Assembly (NCBI GenBank): GCA_964016985.1
Contig: OZ024830.1
Location: 63,380,550 to 63,444,549 of the forward strand
DNA from: Anodontia alba
Lineage: Eukaryota > Mollusca > Bivalvia > Lucinida > Lucinidae
Direction: 5' to 3'
DNA: 64,000 nucleotides
The translations under genes were made by a program, and so were the position numbers. The notes under the pieces are model-generated. The model was not told the origin of the DNA. It saw only the letters and a program-made list of their open reading frames with translations, and did not search any database. Of this stretch, positions 21,912-31,800 are shown piece after piece; the first letter of the stretch is position 1, and each line of letters opens with the position of its first letter.

Positions 21912-21932
21912 CAACGTGCTCAGGTGAGCTAA

Positions 21933-23034
21933 CAATGGCGATGCCCGTAAATCTGCATGGTTTACATTATAACATTAAATTTGTTGTATTGTAAGCTCAG
22001 TAAATGCGATCATTCAGCCTAAAAGAAATCATTCATATCCATTGCAATGAGTGATAGCGTCAGCGATGTTTTTAGTTACATCACAATGTATAGGACAAGA
22101 GCTATACTTTCAGTTTCACAGCTACACGTCTAGCGTGTGACTGGGATCCAGAGAGGAGAAATTTAAGTTGGTCATTTTACTTCTCTGTTACGCTTGGGGA
22201 AAGGTGGTGCTGTCAGCGCTGACACTTGTCATTTTTCTCATTTATGAGTCATAGTACTGCCCCTCCTTTTTCTATTTCTGTCTTCTGTAATCCTTTTTTC
22301 ATCATTTTTGTAGACCCAGGTTGAACACAATGTTCAATCTTCACATACCACACATATTCATGCTTTCAACAGCCAAATTCACCAATTCTGCCGATGGAAG
22401 GCAAACAGTGAAGATCCAGTGAAGATCCTGATTAGACTGCAAGAGCAGATTGATCGGAGTCTGCACTAGGTTTTGGCCTATCCAAACTTCAGTGTTTTAC
22501 AGGATACAGACATTTTTATGACTGCTGGCCAAAAAACGTGCAAAAATGGTCTGATCTGAGTCTACACTGTTTGTTAAGACCTTAAATTCTGTCCTATCTC
22601 AAGAAATTTTACAGTATATTTAGTCCAGCGATTATCAGATATCTAGCCAAAGAATGTGCAATAGTGGTTCGATCTACACTGGTGCTGTCTGTTTCTTTCC
22701 CATTTGGTGTCTGAGTAGGGATGTGTAATTTGATTGTATCAGTCAGGGTCATCCTTAAGGGCATTTGGAAGAAAAAGTCTCCCTAAGTTGGCTGACTTCT
22801 CCCTATCTTGAGCTGAGGGAGAAGTGAAAATGTATTGAATATATAGGGAAATTTGAACCAAAACTTTTCCCTGAAATCCAGAAATTGTCAAAACTTCTCT
22901 CTCTTTGAAAGCTCTAGGATGACCCCTGATCAGTTCCTGAGTAGTTTCAGTCCTGTTTTGCACTGTTTGTTATTAAATCTGTATTAGTTTCAAGTATACA
23001 GTCCAGCTAGTATGAATGGCTTAGAAGAGTATTG
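21933..23034. other. Intergenic, no gene seen
   Basis: Unique-looking AT-rich sequence. About 22400-22560 resembles a repeat motif around 'GATTAGACTGCA..GCAGATTGATC'. 22745-22930 has AGGGAGAAGT-like blocks resembling 11216-11290 in TR-F. No convincing exon or RNA gene. Confidence 0.45.
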
Positions 23035-23038
23035 GTTG

Positions 23039-23920
23039 TGTGGTAGAAACAGGTTCGTCTATGCCAAGTCTATTTATATGCTTGGCAGGTCTTCATTTCC
23101 TTACTTTATACAGTGTACTTTCGTTTTCCATTGTGTTCCTATTTGTAGAAGCTGAACAAGCATTTTCGTGATACTGATTAATTCCAATAAGAGTTACTTC
23201 CCTTATACAACATAGAAGAAACGTTTCTACTGTACCTTCTTTACTACACCTAAGATAAATAATTTCTGATATGTTTTAATTGAACTGAAATAATTTATCT
23301 TGTCGGTCGGTAAATTACTGAATAGTAAAAAGGTGGGCACCACCTTCTTGTTTCTACTTCTGTCCCCACGGGACAATCAGGTAGTTTCGAGATCTTAAAA
23401 AAAAGTCTTATTCTCCTGTTCTCACAGAACAACTTATGGGTTTGACTTTCTTTTCTTTCTGAGCTGAAAGTTAACCTCGACACTACTACTGTCCCGTAGG
23501 GACAATCTGGTAATCTCGAGGAATTAGGGCCTTACCCCTACTGTTCCCATGGAACATCTGCGGGGGTGCGGCCGTCTAAATTCTTAAACGCAAACAAAAT
23601 CTAACATATCAGAATCAGTGCATTTACTTTCTGATAAATTAGCCTCAGAAATGCAATTCTAGTTAATGTAAAATAAAATACATAAATTTTGCCAGTCTTG
23701 TTGGATGTTTTTTTTATCACTGTATCACCACATCCAGAGATTCGAACCAAATACCTTGTCTGCCTCAACTTGCAGGAAAATAAAATCTAAAAACACTAAA
23801 ACACAATGCAAAGTCTAATTCTACACTTTCCTGTGAGTCGGGGTGGAATATTGGCCCAACCGTCGGTCCGAGACTAGACGCTCAATCCTAGCCTGACCCC
23901 GGTGGCCCTACCCTACTACA
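23039..23920 (+). repeat. 5' LTR
   Basis: 882 bp, TG..CA ends with imperfect inverted termini. It contains four 13-bp palindromes (23362-23374, 23418-23430, 23491-23503, 23543-23555), each a 5-bp stem with a 3-base loop. Promoter elements were not resolved beyond AT-rich stretches. Confidence 0.9.
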
Positions 23921-23923
23921 GTA

Positions 23924-23944
23924 ACTGGTGCCGTGACCAGGATG
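23924..23944 (+). promoter_or_regulatory. Primer binding site candidate
   Basis: Four bases after the LTR end comes TGGTGCCGTGACCAGGATG, beginning with TGG as expected for pairing with the CCA end of a tRNA. I do not assign the tRNA. Confidence 0.65.
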
Positions 23945-24068
23945 TGGTAAACGCAGTGTTTAATTGAGCTTCCATATGTATGTTTTAATGTAATTTTAAA
24001 ACTAGCTAAAAATCATTTGATAACAATTTAAGATAAGCAATTGTTACAAAATCATAATTTAACTAGCA

Positions 24069-27030
24069 ATGGAATTCAATAAGAGCAAAACAGTAAGTTT
24101 CAAACCGACACCTTGCAGTGACCTTCAGTACAGCCCAAATACTCCTACTGCTCAAATCAGTAGTGGGTACATGGCTAATATAAGTAGCTACGGTGAACCA
24201 AGAACATCGTATGGGCCATTGTCCATAAATCCGCAGCCATCCTCCACCCCAGCAGACATACATACACACAATCTAAGAAGGGGTCTTCTGTCAGTCAACT
24301 CTGCAGGGTCGAAGGATAGTATTATTTCACAAGACCCCTACACCTATGATGCGGGGTTTCATACGCCCGATATGCGCAAGCAAGTCAGTCCTTCAGTAAA
24401 AGGCTTTCAAAGTAGCATGCTTCTTCCAGAAAGTGTATGCATTCCATCATTACATGACCCAAGGTATCAGCTTGTTTCCTCTACAGGCTACAGTTCGCAG
24501 CCAGAACAGGTCACAGTGCCCAATGTAATGCTGAGCCAAAGCAACGAAACACGTGACAGTGGTATACATTTACCACATTCCCAACAACTTGACAACATAG
24601 TAACTTACACAGGCCAACAAACTTTGCCCTCAATTGTACAGCAGCCGTCTGTTTTTAATCAAACGATGAATAATAGCTGTAGCGATACCAGCATGCAACT
24701 TATACAAGAGCAATTGCAACACCAGCTTAATCAAGTACAGTTGCAATTACAGAGACTTATGTTAATGCAACAACATAGGCAAACACAAGAACAGGCATCG
24801 ATAGAACGCCAAGGTAACTGGACGCAGTTACCAAAACTTGTCAATGAACAAATTTCAAATCCATCATGATTGTCTTTTCCTCCAACACTTCAGTCAGGGA
24901 TAAATAATCAACAACATCCATCAAATGTTACTACTTGTAATGGGCAATTTAATTCTAATGTGCAGCTGCAAAATGCACAGCAGACTCCAGTACAATCTGA
25001 AAGAGATAGGGTTCCTGTGCAGCCTCTTGCGCAGCAACCAATTTTCACAAACAATAGTGTAAGACCTGTGGAACAACTGACTCAACAATCAAACAACTTT
25101 ACTGTACCACAAAATAGCATGCAAATGCCTGCTACAAATGCATCATCGCAATTATTGCAAAATGGCGCTTTACAGCTATCATATAATCAGCCAAACACAC
25201 TGTTGGTGTCCAACAGTACATTAACCAGTCAACGCCCACAATATTCTAACAGGGTAGGCGATAATAACATGTCAGTTTCACAAACTGAAAATGTACAGAG
25301 AGGCAGTGTTAGTCAAACTAACATCATAAGCACACAACCAAGCAATGCACAGTCAAACAGCCTGCAATCTGCTAATGATAAGTCCTTCTGTACCTCAGCA
25401 GATGTTCCAATAAATGCCAATAACTATGCACAAAACCAAAGATTAGTTAATAAAAAGGAAGTACACCCAGATAACTTTGATGGCTCTGGAAAAACTGAAT
25501 GGTCAGATTATATCGTGCATTTTGAACAATGTGCCCACTGGAATCAGTGGTCAGATGCACAAAAAGCACAAATGCTCAGCATTCACCTGCGTGGTGAAGC
25601 ACAGATTACTCAGTGGATTGACACTAGCACAATTAGCAAACTACCACACTCTAAAACAAATAATCACTGACAGATACGAGCCAAAAGAAAGGGATGTAGC
25701 TTACAGATGTCAGTTCAGATATTGCAAGCGCGAAAAAGGCGAAAGTGCAACAGATTATGGTTACCACCTAAACAGACTTGCTCAAAAAGCATATCCTAAT
25801 TTGACACTCAATCAACTAGAGATACATGTCATTGACCAATTCATTAATGGTCTCGCTAATTTTGAATTGCATAAACATGTTCAGTTTGGTCATCCTAAAA
25901 CATTGCATGAAGCAATCAGTTTAGCGACCGAATTTGAAGCTCTTGAAGGATCAGTTGACAGGATCAGAAAGCCAGTCAATACTGTTGAAAAGGTTGCACC
26001 TATTATAACACCCAGTAGCACTAAACAACAGGATACTAGCATCACTCTTGAGCAGATAGATAAGCTTATTGAGAAGAAGTTAAATTCTCTATCAGCTAAT
26101 AATAGACCAAGGAGCAGAAGCCCCTCTGCAAAGAGATACGATACCAAAAATAAAATACCAGCAAATCAAGAAATTCAACCGAAATCACAAATTAGAGAAA
26201 CATATACACCCAAATCTGAAAAATATTGTACCTACTGCAAACGACAGTTTCATATTATCGATGAATGCAGAACAAGACAATATCATGAACGCCAGAAAAC
26301 AATAAAACAGAATAGGTCAAAAAACAATGATGCTGCATATATTATAACATCACAGGAGCAGACATATCAAACGCCTCAAATTGTAATTACTCCGTGTAAT
26401 AACAAATCTGAAAGCATTATATCTGATGATATCAATACAGGCTGTTCAAATGCCAATCAACAACAGCATACACTTGATGAATTTGAAACTGAAATTTCAA
26501 CTGCTAAGACCAGTAATGAACAGCTTTTGAACCCTATAATTACCAACAGCATCTACGACAAAGAAAATGACATCAAAGCAGAAATAGCAAACGCATCCTG
26601 CTTGTATTTACAAGCAGAAATATTCAAGTCAGATTACAAACTTCTGATAGATACTGGCTCACCATATTCCATCTTATCTTTCAAATGCTTTGAAAAGCTT
26701 CAGAAAACGCATGAAGCGACACTAATTAAAGACCCAATAAACTTAACAGCAGCGGATGGAAGTAAGCTTGAAATTCAAGGAAAAACAATGATTGAATTTA
26801 GATGTCAGGGTCAAACTTATCAGCAGCATTTTATTGTTGCTAGGATACAAGGCATTGTAGGCATCCTAGGTATGGATTTCCTTACCACCTATGATGGTAA
26901 CATAAAGATAAAACAGCATTTATTGAAGACCTCAAAAGGTAAACTCAAACTTCATGAGCAAAATGCTAATACATGCGCACGAATATTAGTTCAAGATAAC
27001 ATTCTTATTGAGCCAAACCAGAAAGACTAA
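24069..27030 (+). pseudogene. Gypsy gag and aspartic protease
   Basis: ATG at 24069 (GCAATGG context). The first ~450 residues are Gln/Asn/Ser-rich, low in charge and probably disordered. A capsid-like block follows (HPDNFDGSGKTEWSDYIVHF; RYCKREKGESATDYGYHLNR; QKAYPNLTLNQLE). Then a CCHC knuckle (CTYCKRQFHIIDEC, near 26230) and protease with LLIDTGSPYSILS (near 26640) and GIVGILGMDF (near 26845). Lesions: TGA at 24867-24869 and a frameshift between about 25600 and 25640, inside the capsid region. The frame ends at 27030, where a further shift leads toward pol. Function by family: particle assembly and polyprotein processing. Confidence 0.85.
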
Positions 27031-27208
27031 TTCATGCCAAAATAGACCATCCATGCATAATAACTGAAAACACGTGTTCACTGGAACCCACTAAATTTCT
27101 AGCTAGCAAGGGTTGTTTTGTAGCCAGAACCTTGGTTAATCCCACAGATGAAAATGCAGTTTTGTCTGTTGTAAATCAAGCAGTGATCAAGCAGTCAAAA
27201 TCAATCAA

Positions 27209-30200
27209 AATTCAGTCTTAGGCAAGTTAGAGGATACTGAAAGCATTTTCTGTAATGATTCAAACTTACATGAAAGCTTACCTTGTAATCCTCAAGTACC
27301 TGGGCATTTGAAGGTACTGCTTGAAAATACATCTTCAAGATCATCATCTGGTGAAAAGCATAAACTTTCACAATTATTGGTCCGCTATCAGGACGTGTTT
27401 ATGACATCCGATGGAAATTTAGGTCAGACAGACCTAGTTGAACATGAGATTGAAACTGGGGATCATAGACCAATTAAGATTCCACCACGAAGGCTTCCGA
27501 TATTCAAGCGTGATCAGGTAGATCAAGAACTAGACAAAATGTTATCTCAAGGAATTGTTGAGCATAGTGACATCCCTTGGTCGGCACCCATCTGCTTAGT
27601 CAAAAAGAAAGATGGTAGCTGTCGCTTCTGTATTGACTTTAGAAAACTGAATGCAATTACTGTACAAGATGCCTATCCTCTGCCGCGTATTGACTACACA
27701 TTGGAATCTTTGTCTGGCTCTGGCTCTATATGGTTTAGTACATTAGACCTAGCCAGTGGATACTGGCAGATTAAGCTTTCAGAAAGAAGTAAAAAGAAGA
27801 CAGCCTTTGTAACTCCCCATCGAGGTCTCTATCATTTCAATGTAATGCCTTTTGGCCTTACAAACGCACCGGCCACATTTGAGAGGCTCATGGAAAAGGT
27901 CCTGTTCTGTTTGACACCCGAAAAGTGTCTTTGCTATTTAGACGATGTCGTCGTTTTAGGTAAAAACAATGCCATTGAAAATCTAAAATTAGTCTTTCAA
28001 CGTCTACGCGAGGCCAACCTTAAACTTAAGCCCAAGAAATGCTTTCTGTTACAACACAAGGTAACATTTTTAGGCCATGTAGTATCAGAAGAAGGGATCA
28101 CTTGTGATCCTTCGAAAATTGAATGTGTCAAACATTGGCCTACCCCTTCAAATAAATGTGAAGTACGTTCAATATTGGGTTTGATAGGATACTACCGAAA
28201 ATTCATACCAAATTTTTCAGCAAGAGCAAGTCCATTGACGAAGTTAACACGTAAGAAGGTTACATTTCAGTGGAGTAGTGAATGTGAAAATGCTTTTCAG
28301 GATCTGAAAGACTGTCTCATCAAAAGCCCAGTTCTTGCATTCCCTAACAGAACGGGCATGTTCATATTAGATTCAGATGCTAGCTTGCATGGCATTGGAG
28401 GTGTACTATCACAGATACAAAATGATGAAGAGGAAGTTATTGCATACGCTAGCAGAACACTCAATCCTGCCCAGCAACAATACTGCACCACAAAACGAGA
28501 ACTTTTAGCAGTAGTTACATTCATGAGACACTTTAAACACTATTTATTAGGTCGGAGGTTTATCATCAGAACAGATCATGCACCCCTAATATGGCTGCGA
28601 AATTTCAAAGAACCTGAAGGGCTAATAGCAAGGTGGATAAGTGTTATTGAAACCTTTGATTATGAAATTCAATATAGGCCAGGCAGAAAACACCAAAACG
28701 CAGATTCTCTTTCGAGAAAGCCAAAACGTAAATGTCCCAACACAGCATGTCCAGACTGTTGTCCTACTTACATTAAGATAAGCCAGGACGAAAATGAAGG
28801 ACCCGATGACAGGAAATTGGTCAATTTGACCAATATGATAGAGGAGATTTCCAACTCCTACCAGTCACCTGCCAGTCTTTCTAGTCCCGCGTCGGGGCTT
28901 CCAGATAAGAAAGCTGTGCCTAGCATAGCCCTGACCACAGGCGCACATAGCGACTACAGGTCACTTATCAGCCCACTAATTCCCCACACACGTTCTACTA
29001 ACACTGATGTTAACATACCGAACTGGCTTCCAACATGGAGCTCAAGTGAATTTAATAAGATGCAAATGGAAGATGACAACATTAAGTTCATACTAGAAAA
29101 GAAAATCGCAAACCAGAAGCCAAGCTATGAAGAAATATCTCAAGCAAACATGAATATCAAGTCGCTTAATTATTACTGGGATAGCCTTGAAGTTAAAAAT
29201 AATGTTCTATACCGAAAATGGTTTGACAATAAGGGTGTCACCATATACCAGCTGGTCGTACCTGATATTTTGCGCAAGGAAATATTTGACCAGCTACATT
29301 CTTCAAGAACAGCAGGTCATTTCGGTCGTGATCGCACCGTGGAGAGCATTGAACGTCGATTTTACTGGTCAGGGCTTAAGAAAGACGTCGCTCGTTGGGT
29401 CAGAGAATGTGACATGTGTGCTAGAGCTAAACCTGGTCCAGATTTAGGGAAATCTCCGCTGCACCAGTTTCGTGTCAATGAAGTAATGCACTGTGTTGCC
29501 ATTGATATATTCGGGCCTTTACCTTTAACTCAAAACGGAAATGAATATATCATTGTACTTGGAGATTATTATTCCAAATGGGTAGATGCTTGGGCAGTTC
29601 TCAATCATACTGCACAAACAGTCGCTGATAAGATTATAACAGAATTTTTCACCAAATTCGGATGTCCCGCACAAATACATACTGACCAGGGACGCGAATT
29701 TCAGTCAGAGCTGTTCCGACTAGTTTGCGAGAAATTCGGAATAGAACAAACAAGGACTTGTCCATACAGGCAAAACTCAGACGGTCTTGTTGAGCGTTTT
29801 AATCGCATGCTAAAGCAAATGCTACGAATATTTTCGGCTGAAAACCCCAAGGATTGGGATGATCATTTACCTTACCTACTCATGGCATACCGCTCATCGC
29901 AACACAAAAGTACCGGTTGTACACCAAATTTATTATTCTTACAACGAGAAATAACTTGTCCCGTTGATCTGATGGTAGGACCACCACCAAATACTTTGGT
30001 TGATGTATGTCCCGTACAATATATTGAATGGGTAAAATCTGCCATGAATCTCACACATGAATTTGTGTTCAAAAATCTTGGAATAGCAGCCACAAGGCAG
30101 AAAACATATTATGACCGTGTTTTAAAACCAAGACATTATATAGTAGGAGATTGGGTATGGCGTTGGTATCCCCCAACTGCCAACCAAAAGCTTGGTCTAG

Positions 30201-30571
30201 GCTGGACCGGACCATACCTTGTTATCAACCAAATCTTAGATGTCACATATTCCATACAAAAATCTGAAACATCCCCTATTATAAATGTTCATGTTGACCA
30301 TTTGAAACCTTACGAGGGTCAAAACCAACCTAGGGATTGGCGAAATAATTTAGATGACACAAACCTGTCAGATATTTCAGACATTGCAAATACAGATCTG
30401 TTTGATATACCAAACACTGAAAACACTGAAAACTTCGAAGTTAGTGACATGTCTGAACAAAATCTAGCCTCTGAAGCTCAAAGAAGGGATATATATTATC
30501 CCGAAGTACCTATAATTAGGTCAAGAAGAGAGCGCATTGTTAAACCACGACAAATATGGTCGCCTTCTTAA
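27209..30571 (+). CDS. pol: Gypsy pol: RT, RNase H, integrase
   Basis: An open frame of just over 1,100 codons. RT: WSAPICLVKKKDGSCRFCID, FSTLDLASGYWQIKL, MPFGLTNAPATFERLM, CYLDDVVVLG. RNase H: LDSDASLHGIGGVLS, TKRELLAVVTFMRHF, RTDHAPLIWL, RKHQNADSLSR. Integrase: HHCC zinc domain (HSSRTAGHFGRD...CDMCARAK), catalytic core with AIDIFGPLPL, IHTDQGREFQ and NSDGLVERFNRMLKQ, and a C-terminal WTGPYLV region without a chromodomain that I can see. All catalytic acidic residues are present. 27030-27209 continues the same protein in another phase, so pol is separated from gag-pro by two frameshifts (about 27025 and 27205). No ATG start is evident; it would be made as a gag-pol fusion. Confidence 0.92.
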   Translation, partial: NSVLGKLEDTESIFCNDSNLHESLPCNPQVPGHLKVLLENTSSRSSSGEKHKLSQLLVRYQDVFMTSDGNLGQTDLVEHEIETGDHRPIKIPPRRLPIFKRDQVDQELDKMLSQGIVEHSDIPWSAPICLVKKKDGSCRFCIDFRKLNAITVQDAYPLPRIDYTLESLSGSGSIWFSTLDLASGYWQIKLSERSKKKTAFVTPHRGLYHFNVMPFGLTNAPATFERLMEKVLFCLTPEKCLCYLDDVVVLGKNNAIENLKLVFQRLREANLKLKPKKCFLLQHKVTFLGHVVSEEGITCDPSKIECVKHWPTPSNKCEVRSILGLIGYYRKFIPNFSARASPLTKLTRKKVTFQWSSECENAFQDLKDCLIKSPVLAFPNRTGMFILDSDASLHGIGGVLSQIQNDEEEVIAYASRTLNPAQQQYCTTKRELLAVVTFMRHFKHYLLGRRFIIRTDHAPLIWLRNFKEPEGLIARWISVIETFDYEIQYRPGRKHQNADSLSRKPKRKCPNTACPDCCPTYIKISQDENEGPDDRKLVNLTNMIEEISNSYQSPASLSSPASGLPDKKAVPSIALTTGAHSDYRSLISPLIPHTRSTNTDVNIPNWLPTWSSSEFNKMQMEDDNIKFILEKKIANQKPSYEEISQANMNIKSLNYYWDSLEVKNNVLYRKWFDNKGVTIYQLVVPDILRKEIFDQLHSSRTAGHFGRDRTVESIERRFYWSGLKKDVARWVRECDMCARAKPGPDLGKSPLHQFRVNEVMHCVAIDIFGPLPLTQNGNEYIIVLGDYYSKWVDAWAVLNHTAQTVADKIITEFFTKFGCPAQIHTDQGREFQSELFRLVCEKFGIEQTRTCPYRQNSDGLVERFNRMLKQMLRIFSAENPKDWDDHLPYLLMAYRSSQHKSTGCTPNLLFLQREITCPVDLMVGPPPNTLVDVCPVQYIEWVKSAMNLTHEFVFKNLGIAATRQKTYYDRVLKPRHYIVGDWVWRWYPPTANQKLGLGWTGPYLVINQILDVTYSIQKSETSPIINVHVDHLKPYEGQNQPRDWRNNLDDTNLSDISDIANTDLFDIPNTENTENFEVSDMSEQNLASEAQRRDIYYPEVPIIRSRRERIVKPRQIWSPS

Positions 30572-31068
30572 CAGAATTCAGAGTAAATATATAAAACTGA
30601 ACTGCACATTGTATATAATAATCTATTTCTAAACTTGATAAAATGAATAAAGGTTATATCTTGTAAATATATATATAAAAAAAAAAAAAAAGAATAAAAA
30701 AAAAAAATGTTAATTAAAAAGCAATTGTAAAACTTTACATCTCTAAAACAAGAAAGAAAGGAGATAAATAAAATAACAAATACATAAAATAAATAAATAA
30801 ACAAATAAATAAAAAAGAAACCAAATAAAAACAATAAATAAATAAAAATATGTATCTACATACATACATATAAAGAGAGAGAGTTAAAGTATTCAAAATA
30901 ATGATTTCCCATGCACTGTATAAATCAAATAACCACTGAAGCAAAATCAAATATGCATTCAGAGCAATAATTTTGGCTGACCAAAGTTATTAAAATACTC
31001 TCGAAGAAGACGGATCAAAACCAATATCTTACAAGGATGCTGTCCACTGCAGTTTTTCTGCAATTCCT
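30572..31068. other. A-rich spacer between pol and the zinc-finger ORF
   Basis: A-runs and (AAAT)n-like sequence, with no frame on the plus strand. Minus-strand frames here are Phe/Tyr-rich translations of A-runs, not genes. Confidence 0.7.
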
Positions 31069-31086
31069 GTGAATTTATTTTCCAGA
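31062..31086 (+). promoter_or_regulatory. Splice acceptor-like sequence before the extra ORF
   Basis: GAATTTATTTTCCAG ends at 31085, two bases before the ATG at 31087. A pyrimidine-biased tract plus CAG directly ahead of a start codon is what a spliced subgenomic mRNA would need. A donor near the 5' leader was not fixed. Confidence 0.5.
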
Positions 31087-31656
31087 ATGGCAGAAACAGA
31101 GCTCTTACTTACAGATGAAACATCCGAAGAATTCATCAGAAATGAACGACCGCTGTGGCCTTTTGTAGCTTCATCTTGTGTTGTCCCAGAATGTGATCAA
31201 ACTGTAAAGTTTAGCTCGTTCAGAGATTTTCTTGACCATTTGAGGGACATACATATTGCCACCAGTACACATTATAAATGTTCAAATTGTAAAAGGCTGT
31301 TCGCCAACATGAAACATGCAAAAGGACATACGAAATCAAGATGTCATAAAGGACAAACAATAACTTTGAAACATATAACTGAGAAAAATGAAAACTATAT
31401 AGATCCAGCCGGACACCTGCCATATAAATTAGGGTCGAAAGAAGACAGGGCAAATATGAGAACAGTCCAGAGACATTTAGCTAGTGAAGAAAGAAAGCGA
31501 TTGACAGCAAAAAGAGATCAAAGTATTGTGATACCATCTGGTGACAGCATTTGCCGTGATGAAAGAGTAGTGGACAGGAATGGAACTTTATTCAGGGACA
31601 GCAATATGTGGGACACTCCCAACAAAAGGAAACGGACAAAACTGGAGCCCTGTTAA
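31087..31656 (+). CDS. Extra ORF in env position: two C2H2-like zinc fingers
   Basis: 189 residues, uninterrupted, between pol and the polypurine tract. Residues about 28-53 have C-x4-C-x14-H-x4-H (CVVPECDQ...DHLRDIH) and residues about 62-84 C-x2-C-x12-H-x5-H (CSNCKRLFANMKHAKGH). The N-terminus is acidic; the C-terminus is basic and ends with NKRKRTKLEPC, a possible nuclear localisation signal. It has no signal peptide or membrane segment, so it is not an envelope protein. It might be a nucleic-acid-binding accessory protein (regulation, genome binding or targeting), but the function is unknown. An alternative is a captured host exon. Confidence 0.75.
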   Translation: MAETELLLTDETSEEFIRNERPLWPFVASSCVVPECDQTVKFSSFRDFLDHLRDIHIATSTHYKCSNCKRLFANMKHAKGHTKSRCHKGQTITLKHITEKNENYIDPAGHLPYKLGSKEDRANMRTVQRHLASEERKRLTAKRDQSIVIPSGDSICRDERVVDRNGTLFRDSNMWDTPNKRKRTKLEPC

Positions 31657-31782
31657 AGATATATGTATAAAACTGTATATATGAAATAAGTTAAAATTTT
31701 ATACTGTTTCTACCTGTTGAAAATCGTTTGTAGAAATATTTTACAACCTAAAATCGGGTCTTTTGCTTTGCAAAATATTTCT

Positions 31783-31800
31783 AAAAGAAGAGGGGAGGGG
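31783..31800 (+). promoter_or_regulatory. Polypurine tract
   Basis: An 18-base pure purine run (AAAAGAAGAGGGGAGGGG) ends exactly at the first base of the 3' LTR, the expected primer for plus-strand DNA synthesis. Confidence 0.9.

Noticed and set aside
23418..23430. Steroid receptor element in the LTR palindrome GTTCTCACAGAAC
   Set aside because: Half-sites are in the everted order, not the AGAACAnnnTGTTCT order, so a classic receptor site is not supported.
30568..30950. Minus-strand Phe/Tyr/Leu-rich frames after gypsy pol
   Set aside because: Reverse translation of A-runs and AAAT repeats; no homology or start context.
31087..31656. Envelope glycoprotein in the env position
   Set aside because: No signal peptide, no transmembrane segment, no cleavage site; zinc-finger cysteines and histidines instead.
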